18,943 bases of DNA, from the NCBI GenBank assembly GCA_947599755.1, contig CANQFO010000014.1:1-18943 (forward strand). The letters are read 5' to 3'. Origin of the DNA: an uncultured Bacilli bacterium. Its GTDB lineage: Bacteria; Bacillota_I; Bacilli_A; RF39; UBA660. Position numbers and translations under genes: made by a program. Of the stretch, positions 7,008-14,048 are shown piece after piece. The notes under the pieces were generated by a model. The model searched no databases. It was not told the DNA's origin and saw nothing but the letters and a program-made list of their open reading frames with translations. Each line of letters starts with the position of its first letter. The stretch's first letter is position 1.

Positions 7008-8096
7008 CTAATATTCATTAAGAACATCAATAACATAATGAATTTCCTCATCACTCATTCCATAATATAAAGGTAAACTAAGTTCTTCTTGACTAATTTT
7101 TTCTGCAATTGGTAAATCATTTAGATGACTATCAGAATAAGCAGGTTGTTTAGCAATTGAGATAGGGTAGTGAATGATCGTTTGAATTCCATGCTCCAGC
7201 AAATACTGTTGCAAGTCATCTCTACTTTCACATCGAATCGCAAAAACATGAAAAACATGGGTACTATCTTTTGAAAGTTTAGGCAAAATAATTTTAGGAT
7301 TAACAATACCATTAAGATATTGATTAGCAAGACGAATGCGTTCTTGAGTATATTCTTCAATTCGTTTTAACTTAATTCGTAAAAATCCTGCTTGTAATTC
7401 ATCTAATCTAGAGTTTACTCCCTGGTAAAGATGATGATATTTTTGTATCGATCCATAATTAGCAAGAGCTCTAACTTTCTGAGCAATAACAGAATCATTA
7501 GTAACAACACATCCAGCATCACCCAATGCACCTAAATTTTTCCCTGGATAAAAACTAAAACAACCAATATCGCCCAAGGTCCCTGTCTTCTTTCCATGAT
7601 AAAGACAATGATGAGATTGAGCACAATCTTCAATGACAAACAAATGATGCTTTTTTGCAATGGAATTAATCAAATCCATATCCGCACTTTGCCCATACAA
7701 ATGAACAGCAATAATCGCTTTGGTTTTCTCGGTAATGGCATCTTCAATCAAAGAAGGATCTAGAGTATAAGTATCGATGTTAGGATCAACTAATACAGGC
7801 TTACCACCAGTGCGAGAAATAGCAAGAACAGTCGCAATATAAGTATTACTAGGAACAATAACTTCATCACCCGTAGTAATTCCTAAAGAAGATAGAGCAA
7901 GAAATAAAGCGTCCAGTCCATTCCCAACTCCAATACAATATTGAGTACCAAGATAATCAGCAAATTCCTCTTCAAATTGAGAAACTTCAGTCCCTAAAAT
8001 ATAAGAACCTTTATCGTAAATTTCTAAAAACTTTTTCCTCATTTCTTCTCGTATTTCTTCATGCATATAGTTCATGGTAGAAAAAACAACATTCAT
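7008..8096 (-). CDS. PLP-dependent dTDP-3-keto-6-deoxyhexose aminotransferase (QdtB/FdtB-like)
   Basis: A DegT/DnrJ/EryC1 family sugar aminotransferase of 362 residues, expected to place an amino group at C-3 of a dTDP-3-keto-6-deoxyhexose. Family features are VGNGLDALFLAL at 57-68, VPSNTYIAT at 81-89, AVHLYGQ at 130-136, EDCAQSHH at 156-163 with the cofactor-binding Asp157, and SFYPGKNLGALGDAG, whose Lys186 should carry PLP. The ketoisomerase ends only two bases upstream and supplies the substrate, which is why a 3-amino rather than a 4-amino product is inferred. The ribosome site is AGAGGT, about nine bases before the start. G+C looks higher here than in the rml genes (my hand count: about 37% over 7561-7860 against about 30% over 1501-1800). 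Confidence 0.9.
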   Translation of the reverse strand: MNVVFSTMNYMHEEIREEMRKKFLEIYDKGSYILGTEVSQFEEEFADYLGTQYCIGVGNGLDALFLALSSLGITTGDEVIVPSNTYIATVLAISRTGGKPVLVDPNIDTYTLDPSLIEDAITEKTKAIIAVHLYGQSADMDLINSIAKKHHLFVIEDCAQSHHCLYHGKKTGTLGDIGCFSFYPGKNLGALGDAGCVVTNDSVIAQKVRALANYGSIQKYHHLYQGVNSRLDELQAGFLRIKLKRIEEYTQERIRLANQYLNGIVNPKIILPKLSKDSTHVFHVFAIRCESRDDLQQYLLEHGIQTIIHYPISIAKQPAYSDSHLNDLPIAEKISQEELSLPLYYGMSDEEIHYVIDVLNEY

Positions 8097-8098
8097 TC

Positions 8099-8515
8099 TC
8101 AGTTACCTCTTTTCTTTTTTTGATAATACGCATCATACTGTTGATAATCTCGAATATAATCGGAAACATCATAATGTTCGCTAGCAAGAACCAATAAAAC
8201 AGCACCACAAGAAAAATCATACATTTCTCGCCAAATATCTGGTCCAATATATAAACCTTGACTAGGATTATCTAATACAACTGTTTTTTCTTCATCAGGT
8301 GTTTTTAAAAGAATTTTTACCGATCCATGAACACAAATTAATACTTGCTCAAGATTTTTATGAGAATGAAATCCACGACGAACATCTTGATCCACTTCAT
8401 AAATATAATAAACTCTTTGAATATCAAAAGGAATAGATTCTCTTCCCTCAATAGGAGTCAATTTTCCATAAGAATCAGAATGAACATCCAAAGGAATCAT
8501 TTTGACATTTTTCAT
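8099..8515 (-). CDS. dTDP-4-keto-6-deoxyglucose 3,4-ketoisomerase (QdtA/FdtA family)
   Basis: A 138-residue single-cupin enzyme that moves the keto group of the RmlB product from C-4 to C-3, ahead of the aminotransferase. The hallmark RRGFHSHKNLEQ is at 46-57 with the catalytic histidines His50 and His52. GLYIGPDIWREMYDFS (87-102) and VLLVLASEHYD (106-116) are also characteristic. Two positions reported to decide the product, as I remember the QdtA/FdtA structural work, read Tyr16 and Arg96, matching QdtA (Tyr17, Arg97) and not FdtA (Arg, His). The predicted product is therefore the gluco isomer, leading to Qui3N. The start overlaps the glycosyltransferase stop (ATGA) after a GGGGAGGA site. 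Confidence 0.9.
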   Translation of the reverse strand: MKNVKMIPLDVHSDSYGKLTPIEGRESIPFDIQRVYYIYEVDQDVRRGFHSHKNLEQVLICVHGSVKILLKTPDEEKTVVLDNPSQGLYIGPDIWREMYDFSCGAVLLVLASEHYDVSDYIRDYQQYDAYYQKKKRGN

Positions 8516-9654
8516 TTTTTCATCCTCCCCATAAAGTTTCTAAGAGGCTTAGTAATTGCCCAAGATTTAGAAGAATAAATACGCGTTAATTCTTCCTCTA
8601 AATAATTTACTCTTCCAATCAATCCTTTTAATTCTGGATCCACATCAGAAACAAGAGAAAAAGGATATAATTTACAAAGCTTTCCTGTATCTTGATAAAA
8701 ATCATTTAAAGAATAATGATATTTCTTTTCTAAAATATCAAAAATCTCTTCTATATTAGGACAATTAAACAACATATGAAAAGCAATTTGATAATAATGA
8801 ACTCCAAATAAATTTAAATTCAATAATAAGAAAAATTTTTCACAAAACAATTCATTCTTAGTAGAAGCATTAGAATGAATAAATAAATCCTGGAATCCTT
8901 CAATAAATAATTGATCATCCATAATTTCAAACATCATTTGAATAATATGATAATGTTCATTCATATGACGAATCAAATTAATAGAATTAGTACTACTACT
9001 CAAATTACCATTTCTTAATCTTCTATATCCTAATAATTTTTCATCAAGAATAAAAAGTTGAAATTGATTAATTAATCTAACCCAATATTCAAAGTCATGT
9101 AATTGTCGATAACTACAATTATATAATCCAATTTTTTCAATGACTTTTCTAGTAACAAGAGAACTAGGATGACATAAATGGTTTCCAACTTCATAAAAAA
9201 GTCTCATCCGTTTTCCTTGACTCATATTTTCATAATGAAAAATTTCTTCCGAAAAAGAATCTTGATCGGAATAAATTTCTCCATTTTCATCAATAATATC
9301 TGCTTGAGAAAAACAGGCATCAACATTTTTCTCTTCTAAACATTTTACTTGTTTTTCTAACTTTTCAGGATACCAAATATCATCAGAACCTAACACCGCA
9401 AGATAATCCCCATGACATAGTTGAATTAATTGATTAATAGTTCGAACCGTACCTTGATTTTTTTTTGAATAAATCTTTTTTAACCGTTTATCCTTTATTT
9501 TTTTTAATATTTCTACAGTATGATCAGTTGAAGCATCATCCATAACAATTAATTCAAGATTTTGATAAGTTTGATTTAATACACTATGAATTGCATCAGA
9601 AATATATTTTTCATGATTATAGGATGCAATCACAACACTAACTAATTTTTGCAT
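8512..9654 (-). CDS. Family 2 glycosyltransferase, candidate 3-amino-sugar transferase
   Basis: A 380-residue cytoplasmic GT-A transferase and the first gene of the minus operon. The N-terminal catalytic domain shows SVVIASYNHEKYI at 6-18, the nucleotide-binding DDASTD at 39-44, and the metal site GSDDIW at 89-94. HDFEYWVRL marks the acceptor side of the domain. The C-terminal 150 residues are helical and end in SSKSWAITKPLRNF, a tail common in polysaccharide GT2 enzymes. Because it leads the operon that makes the 3-amino sugar, it is the natural candidate to transfer that sugar. The sequence alone does not give donor or acceptor. Start at 9654 after GAGGTG. Confidence 0.85.
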   Translation of the reverse strand: MQKLVSVVIASYNHEKYISDAIHSVLNQTYQNLELIVMDDASTDHTVEILKKIKDKRLKKIYSKKNQGTVRTINQLIQLCHGDYLAVLGSDDIWYPEKLEKQVKCLEEKNVDACFSQADIIDENGEIYSDQDSFSEEIFHYENMSQGKRMRLFYEVGNHLCHPSSLVTRKVIEKIGLYNCSYRQLHDFEYWVRLINQFQLFILDEKLLGYRRLRNGNLSSSTNSINLIRHMNEHYHIIQMMFEIMDDQLFIEGFQDLFIHSNASTKNELFCEKFFLLLNLNLFGVHYYQIAFHMLFNCPNIEEIFDILEKKYHYSLNDFYQDTGKLCKLYPFSLVSDVDPELKGLIGRVNYLEEELTRIYSSKSWAITKPLRNFMGRMKK

Positions 9655-9676
9655 TTTTCACCTCATTCTATAAATA

Positions 9677-9705
9677 ATTATAACATTTCTAATAATAAAG
9701 GCAAA
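9677..9705 (-). promoter_or_regulatory. Promoter of the minus-strand five-gene operon
   Basis: Read on the - strand, TTTGCC (9700-9705) is followed after 17 bases by TATAAT (9677-9682). A TG one base upstream of the -10 makes it an extended -10. It lies about 23 bases before the first start codon in this block and is the only good promoter seen upstream of the closely packed minus genes. The -35 is weak. Confidence 0.5.
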
Positions 9706-9801
9706 CAAATTTAATGAATAGAATGAAAACAAAAATGAAAAAGAAAGAATGATCAAAATATGTCAAATTTAAATAGATTAAAAAAATTGATAAAAGAATT
9801 A

Positions 9802-9831
9802 TTGAGAAATAAATTTCACTTATGATATAAT
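9802..9831 (+). promoter_or_regulatory. Promoter of the SGNH esterase gene
   Basis: TTGAGA at 9802-9807 and TATAAT at 9826-9831 are 18 bases apart, with TG at 9823-9824 giving an extended -10. The 13 bases starting at 9821 (TATGATATAATCA) recur exactly at 13251. The start codon is at 9860. The 205-base gap 9655-9859 holds this promoter and the divergent one, with A/T-rich sequence between them and no gene that I can see. Confidence 0.55.
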
Positions 9832-9859
9832 CAAAAAGAAATAAGAAGGTGTAGGTAGT

Positions 9860-10822
9860 ATGGAAAATAAAAAGAGTCAAAAAAATAATACAAATAATAA
9901 GAAACCTAAAGAAAAAAGCTCAACAAGAGAACAAAAAAACAAATATCTCTATGATCAAAAACTAGAAAGAGATAAGGAAATAGAAAAAACAAGACAGCAA
10001 AAATTCAATTTTGAAAATAATGATTTAGAAGATGAACTAGATACCAGTTTTGTAGAGAAAAAAAAGCCTAGAAAAAAGATTTTAGAACAGTTAGAGAAAC
10101 AAGAAAGGATAGAAGAAAAAAAAGTATACCCAATAAAAACAATAGTAACTTTAATTTTTTTGATCCTAATATTAATTGGTTTTATTAGTTATCATTTTTT
10201 ATCTTTCAATCATCATAAAGTAAAAATTGTAACAAAAGTAAAAGTAGAAGAAAAAGAAGTAGTTCCAGAAAATATTTTATTTTTAGGAGACTCAATAACA
10301 GATTTTTATGATTTAGAAAAATACTATGAAGGGATAAATGTTGTAAATAGTGGAATTAGTGGAAATACTACAGAAGATATCCTAAAGAATATGAAAAAAA
10401 GAGTTTATCAATATAATCCAAGTAAGATATTTTTACTAATTGGAACCAATGATTTAATCAAAGATAAAGAAAATGAAGAAATTATTAAAGATATTGAAGA
10501 AATTGCTCAAGAAATCAATCAAAATCGTCCTAAAGCCCAATTATATATTGAAAGTATTTATCCAGTAAATCAAAATATATCCCCAGTAGATCATAGAGAA
10601 AATTCAGATATTAAAGAAATCAATGAAAAAGTAAAAGAGTATTGTGAAGAAAATAAAATTACCTATATTGATCTATATAAAGAGTTACAAGATGAAGACG
10701 AAAATTTAAATAAAGAATACACAAAAGATGGTCTTCATCTAAATGATAAAGGATATGAAGTAGTAACCAAAAAAATAAAACCAATGTTACAAGAAAAAAC
10801 AAAAACAGAATCGAAAAAATGA
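9860..10822 (+). CDS. Membrane-anchored SGNH/GDSL-family esterase
   Basis: A 320-residue protein with three parts. Residues 1-90 are very rich in Lys, Glu and Asn and probably disordered, in the cytoplasm. One membrane helix follows at about 92-114. The SGNH hydrolase domain at about 136-310 would then lie outside. Its catalytic blocks are all present: FLGDSITD with Ser145, NSGISGNT with Gly165/Gly168, IGTND with Asn197, and KDGLHLND with Asp290 and His293. Enzymes of this family often remove O-acyl groups from polysaccharide or lipids. Next to two acyltransferases, a role in de-O-acetylating the exported glycan is plausible but inferred; an acyl-transfer role is the alternative. Start at ATG 9860 after AAGGTG; own promoter and terminator make it a separate unit. 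Confidence 0.85.
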   Translation: MENKKSQKNNTNNKKPKEKSSTREQKNKYLYDQKLERDKEIEKTRQQKFNFENNDLEDELDTSFVEKKKPRKKILEQLEKQERIEEKKVYPIKTIVTLIFLILILIGFISYHFLSFNHHKVKIVTKVKVEEKEVVPENILFLGDSITDFYDLEKYYEGINVVNSGISGNTTEDILKNMKKRVYQYNPSKIFLLIGTNDLIKDKENEEIIKDIEEIAQEINQNRPKAQLYIESIYPVNQNISPVDHRENSDIKEINEKVKEYCEENKITYIDLYKELQDEDENLNKEYTKDGLHLNDKGYEVVTKKIKPMLQEKTKTESKK

Positions 10823-10846
10823 GGAAAATAAAGTACTCATTTTTTT
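10814..10846 (+). terminator. Intrinsic terminator overlapping the esterase stop codon
   Basis: AAAAAATGAG (10814-10823) pairs with CTCATTTTTT (10836-10845) around a 12-base loop, and the T-run continues to 10846. The TGA stop of the esterase lies inside the left arm. It separates the esterase from the acyltransferase genes, which have their own promoter just downstream. Confidence 0.6.
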
Positions 10847-10864
10847 GATGAATGGAAAAAAAGA

Positions 10865-10894
10865 TTGAACAAATGAACTGAATCATGATATAGT
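10865..10894 (+). promoter_or_regulatory. Promoter of the acyltransferase pair
   Basis: TTGAAC at 10865-10870 and TATAGT at 10889-10894 are 18 bases apart, with an extended -10 TG at 10886-10887. The start codon follows at 10920 behind a TAGGGGA ribosome site. The -10 differs from consensus at one base, so it may be weaker than the one at 9826. Confidence 0.5.
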
Positions 10895-10919
10895 GGAGAT
10901 ATAAGGTAGGGGACGGTAA

Positions 10920-12026
10920 ATGAATGAAAGAAGTAGAAATAGACAATCTAATTTCGAATTAATGAGAATCATCTCAATGGTTTTTATTGTGATTTGTCAC
11001 TTAGTAACAAGAACAACACTATTATTAAATTGCACCCCATCGCTCTTTTTAGCGATAAGATTTATTCAATTATTTATCACCGTCCATGTAAATTCTTTTA
11101 TTTTAATAACAGGATATTTTCAATATAAAAAACAACCCAGTCAAAAGAAAGCAATTTCTTTATTAGGAACATCTTGGTTTTACCGAATTTTATTTGTCAT
11201 TTTATTTACCGGATTAAACATAGTGCAGTTAACCAAAAGAGAGATTTATGAGGAAGTATATCCATTAGATATCACCGATTATTGGTTTATCAATGCTTAT
11301 TTTGCCTTAATTTTTCTTGCACCTTTTATCAATAAATTAATCGAAAAATTAACCCAACAAGAACATCGTAAATTAATATTAATCTCTCTATTATTATTTA
11401 GTATTATTCCAAATATTAGTTATCAAATGACTATTCAAAATAATGGATTTACGGTAATCCAATTTGTTATGATTTATATAATTGGTGCCTATTTTGGAAA
11501 ATACCCTCTAAAAGACAATCTTCATTTTAAAAATTATTCAAAACCCAAAACCCAACTCATTTTAATAACGATGATGATGCTATCTTTTTTCTTTAATTTT
11601 TTAATCTACGTATTTGGTCAATACATTGCTACGATGAATAATCCTATTTGGCAAGAATTAGCGAATATCATTGGTCAAAGCTTTAATTATAGTAATATTT
11701 TGATCATTATCCAAAGTGTTAGTTACTTTCTTTTCTTTGAAACACTTCAGATAAAAAGTAAAATAATAGATAAACTAGCTAGTCTAACCGTAGGAGTTTA
11801 TTTTGTTCATGATAATGTCATAGTAAGAGAGTGGCTATATAAAATATTTAAATTAAACACGGATAAGATAGTATCAAAAAAGATCTTTTTAACCATTTTC
11901 GTCGCAACAATAATCATTTATTTTGCTTCCTCATTAATAGAATGGATAAGACAATTATTGGGATTAGGAGGAAAAAAACTATGGATGAAAATCAAAAGTT
12001 CAAAAAAACAAAAACAATTAGCATAA
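10920..12026 (+). CDS. Family 3 membrane acyltransferase, copy 1
   Basis: A 368-residue multi-pass protein of the acyltransferase 3 (OafA/YrhL-like) family, whose members move acetyl or succinyl groups onto surface glycans. RQSNFELMRIISMVF opens the domain at residue 8. The conserved membrane His is at position 27, in IVICH. HVNSFILITGYFQ and DYWFINAYFALIFLAPF follow, and the last helices contain GVYFVHDN. I count roughly ten hydrophobic segments. No C-terminal SGNH domain is fused, in contrast to OafA-type fusions, but a separate SGNH protein lies directly upstream. It is closely related to the next gene, with which it probably shares a transcript (42-base gap, no terminator seen). Acceptor and acyl group are unknown. 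Confidence 0.85.
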   Translation: MNERSRNRQSNFELMRIISMVFIVICHLVTRTTLLLNCTPSLFLAIRFIQLFITVHVNSFILITGYFQYKKQPSQKKAISLLGTSWFYRILFVILFTGLNIVQLTKREIYEEVYPLDITDYWFINAYFALIFLAPFINKLIEKLTQQEHRKLILISLLLFSIIPNISYQMTIQNNGFTVIQFVMIYIIGAYFGKYPLKDNLHFKNYSKPKTQLILITMMMLSFFFNFLIYVFGQYIATMNNPIWQELANIIGQSFNYSNILIIIQSVSYFLFFETLQIKSKIIDKLASLTVGVYFVHDNVIVREWLYKIFKLNTDKIVSKKIFLTIFVATIIIYFASSLIEWIRQLLGLGGKKLWMKIKSSKKQKQLA

Positions 12027-12068
12027 CAAAGAAAAAATAATTTAAATAGGGGAAGTAGGAGTATAATA

Positions 12069-13202
12069 ATGAAAACGAATGGAAAACAATCTAATTTTGA
12101 ATTAATGAAAATCACCTCAATGATATTAATATTAATCTGGCATTATATATTTAATACAGGATTATTAGGAAAAACAACAGGAATACCTCATTTTGTTTTA
12201 ATTGTAATTTGGTTTATTGCCATAATTCATGTAAATTCATTTATTATCGTAATGGGTTATTTTCAATGTGAGAAAAAATTTCGATTAAGTCGCTTACTTT
12301 CTTTAAACAATAGCGCTTGGTTTTATAAGGTAGTAGCATTATTTCTTTTTCTTTATTTAGGAATATCAGTGAGTTCAGTAGAAATAATGGAATTAATCTC
12401 TCCCATTACTTTATTTCATCAATACTGGTTTTTAAGTATATATTTAGTTTTATACTGTTTAAGTCCATTTCTAAACCAATTGATATCTAAATTAACCAAA
12501 AAACAATATCACCAAATTATATTCGTATTATTCATCATTACTTCTATATTAACCAACATAACAGGTCAAAAAATATTTGATAATGGTACAGGACACTCAA
12601 TACCAACTTTTATCCTTTTATATTTAATTGGAGCTTATTTAAAAAAATATCCAATCGAAGAAAATTACTTTTTCAAAGTATTTACAACGAATGCAAAAAA
12701 AATAATTTTCATCTTTTCCTTCTTCTTTATTGCCATATTTAACTCTCTTGTTTTTCATTATGGAGAAGAATTACTAACATCAAACCATTCCCTAATTCGT
12801 GAATTAGGAAGGATTATTACATTAAGTCAATTTAGTTTTGATCATCCACTAGTAATCATTCAATCCATTTGTTATTTTCTCTACTTTTCTACCAAAAACA
12901 TAAAAAGCAAATGGATAAATAAGATGGCAACAGCAAACTTCGGAGTATACTTAATTCATGATAATGTTTTAATCAGAAAAAAGCTATATAGTCAGTTTTA
13001 TGCATTTTCTTTTCATGGTGGATTAAGACAAATTTTATTAAGAATCTTTCTAAGTGCAATGATTGTTTATGTTATTTGTATAATTATAGAAACGATCAGG
13101 ATAAAAATATTTGCCTTTTTCAAAAAAAGAAAATTAGCAGAGAAATTACGTCAAAAAATAAATCTTTATTTAAAATCTCTTCAAATAGAACTGAATTGGT
13201 AA
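12069..13202 (+). CDS. Family 3 membrane acyltransferase, copy 2 (paralogue of the preceding gene)
   Basis: A 377-residue multi-pass protein with the same layout as its neighbour: QSNFELMKITSM at the start, membrane His25 (LIWH), HVNSFIIVMGYFQ, QYWFLSIYLVLYCLSPF and GVYLIHDNV near the end. At the DNA level, positions 12087-12123 match 10944-10980 at 33 of 37 bases by hand alignment, although the middle regions differ a lot. This fits an old tandem duplication with diverged specificity. The ribosome site is AGGAG at 12057-12061. The last 30 residues are basic and cytoplasmic. Function probably O-acylation of the exported polymer at another position or on another sugar. Confidence 0.85.
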   Translation: MKTNGKQSNFELMKITSMILILIWHYIFNTGLLGKTTGIPHFVLIVIWFIAIIHVNSFIIVMGYFQCEKKFRLSRLLSLNNSAWFYKVVALFLFLYLGISVSSVEIMELISPITLFHQYWFLSIYLVLYCLSPFLNQLISKLTKKQYHQIIFVLFIITSILTNITGQKIFDNGTGHSIPTFILLYLIGAYLKKYPIEENYFFKVFTTNAKKIIFIFSFFFIAIFNSLVFHYGEELLTSNHSLIRELGRIITLSQFSFDHPLVIIQSICYFLYFSTKNIKSKWINKMATANFGVYLIHDNVLIRKKLYSQFYAFSFHGGLRQILLRIFLSAMIVYVICIIIETIRIKIFAFFKKRKLAEKLRQKINLYLKSLQIELNW

Positions 13203-13213
13203 AAGAGAATAAG

Positions 13214-13243
13214 GAAAAACATAATTTAAAATTATGATTTTTC
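13214..13243 (+). terminator. A/T-rich hairpin terminator after the acyltransferases
   Basis: CATAATTT and AAATTATG form a perfect inverted repeat at 13220-13236. Flanking GAAAAA and TTTTTC extend the stem past a single bulged base, to 13214-13243, and more T-rich sequence follows. The stem has few G-C pairs, so strength is uncertain. It sits immediately before the ABC exporter promoter. Confidence 0.45.
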
Positions 13244-13250
13244 TCTTTAG

Positions 13251-13261
13251 TATGATATAAT
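13251..13261 (+). promoter_or_regulatory. Extended -10 promoter of the ABC exporter operon
   Basis: TATAAT at 13256-13261 with TG at 13253-13254. No good -35 is present: the best candidate, TTATGA at 13232-13237, lies inside the preceding hairpin. The 13 bases from 13251 are identical to those at the esterase promoter (9821). The first start codon follows at 13295. Confidence 0.5.
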
Positions 13262-13294
13262 CATGATGAGGCATAGAAGCAAATGAGGTGTTTT

Positions 13295-14038
13295 ATGACA
13301 AAAGAAGATAATATAGTAATAAAAGTAGAAAAAGTAACAAAAAAATTTAAAATATATTATGATAAAGCAAAAACATTAAAAGAAGTACTCATCTTTTGGA
13401 AGAAGAAAGAAAAACCAGAAGAAAGAACAGTCCTAGAAGAGATTAATTTAGAAATCAAAAAAGGAGAAACAGTTGCATTAATTGGGGTAAATGGAAGTGG
13501 AAAATCCACTCTTTTAAAATTAATGACCAAAATCATTTATCCTACGAAAGGAAAAATTACCACGAAAGGAAAATTAACTTCCCTTTTAGAATTAGGAGCA
13601 GGTTTTCACGATGATTTTACAGGGAGAGAAAATATTTATTTTAATGCTTCCATCTTTGGACTTACCAAAAAAGAAATCGAAGAAAAAGTAGAAGATATTA
13701 TCGAATTTTCTGAATTAGGAGAATTTATTGATAATCCAGTACGTACCTATTCATCAGGAATGTATATGCGACTTGCTTTTTCTGTAGCAATTAATGTAAA
13801 TGCGGAAATTTTATTAATTGATGAAATTTTAGCTGTAGGAGATCAACATTTCCAAGATAAATGTTTTGATAAATTAAGAGAATTAAGAGATAGTGATAAA
13901 ACGATTGTTATCGTTTCACATAGCCTTGATTCAATAAAAAAATTATGCACTCGTGCAATATGGATTAATAAAGGTCATGTACAAATGGACGGAGAAGTAG
14001 ACAAAGTAATTGAACAATATCTAAAAGAGTGCAAATAG
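13295..14038 (+). CDS. Polysaccharide ABC exporter ATP-binding protein (TagH/Wzt type)
   Basis: The ATPase half of an exporter that carries lipid-linked polysaccharide across the membrane. I start at ATG 13295, which has GAGGTG four bases upstream; ATG 13283 would place that site inside the gene. The 247 residues contain Walker A GVNGSGKST at 64-72, the signature YSSGMYMRLAFS at 152-163 typical of polysaccharide exporters, Walker B ILLIDE at 172-177 and the switch His209. It ends right after the nucleotide-binding domain. It therefore lacks the C-terminal carbohydrate-binding domain of Wzt from E. coli O9a and the long tail of B. subtilis TagH. The permease follows after 10 bases. Confidence 0.93.
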   Translation: MTKEDNIVIKVEKVTKKFKIYYDKAKTLKEVLIFWKKKEKPEERTVLEEINLEIKKGETVALIGVNGSGKSTLLKLMTKIIYPTKGKITTKGKLTSLLELGAGFHDDFTGRENIYFNASIFGLTKKEIEEKVEDIIEFSELGEFIDNPVRTYSSGMYMRLAFSVAINVNAEILLIDEILAVGDQHFQDKCFDKLRELRDSDKTIVIVSHSLDSIKKLCTRAIWINKGHVQMDGEVDKVIEQYLKECK

Positions 14039-14048
14039 AGGTGAAAAG

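Noticed and set aside
7121..7360. Minus-strand frame in the aminotransferase region, and another at 8059-8247
   Set aside because: Both lie in the wrong frame within intact aminotransferase and ketoisomerase genes and show no domain pattern.
8345..8578. Plus-strand frame of 77 codons
   Set aside because: It overlaps the ketoisomerase and glycosyltransferase genes on the other strand, whose motifs are clear.
9655..9859. Small RNA, riboswitch or attachment site in the largest intergenic gap
   Set aside because: Only two divergent promoters and A/T-rich sequence are visible; no long inverted repeat, T-run-capped hairpin or direct repeat was found.
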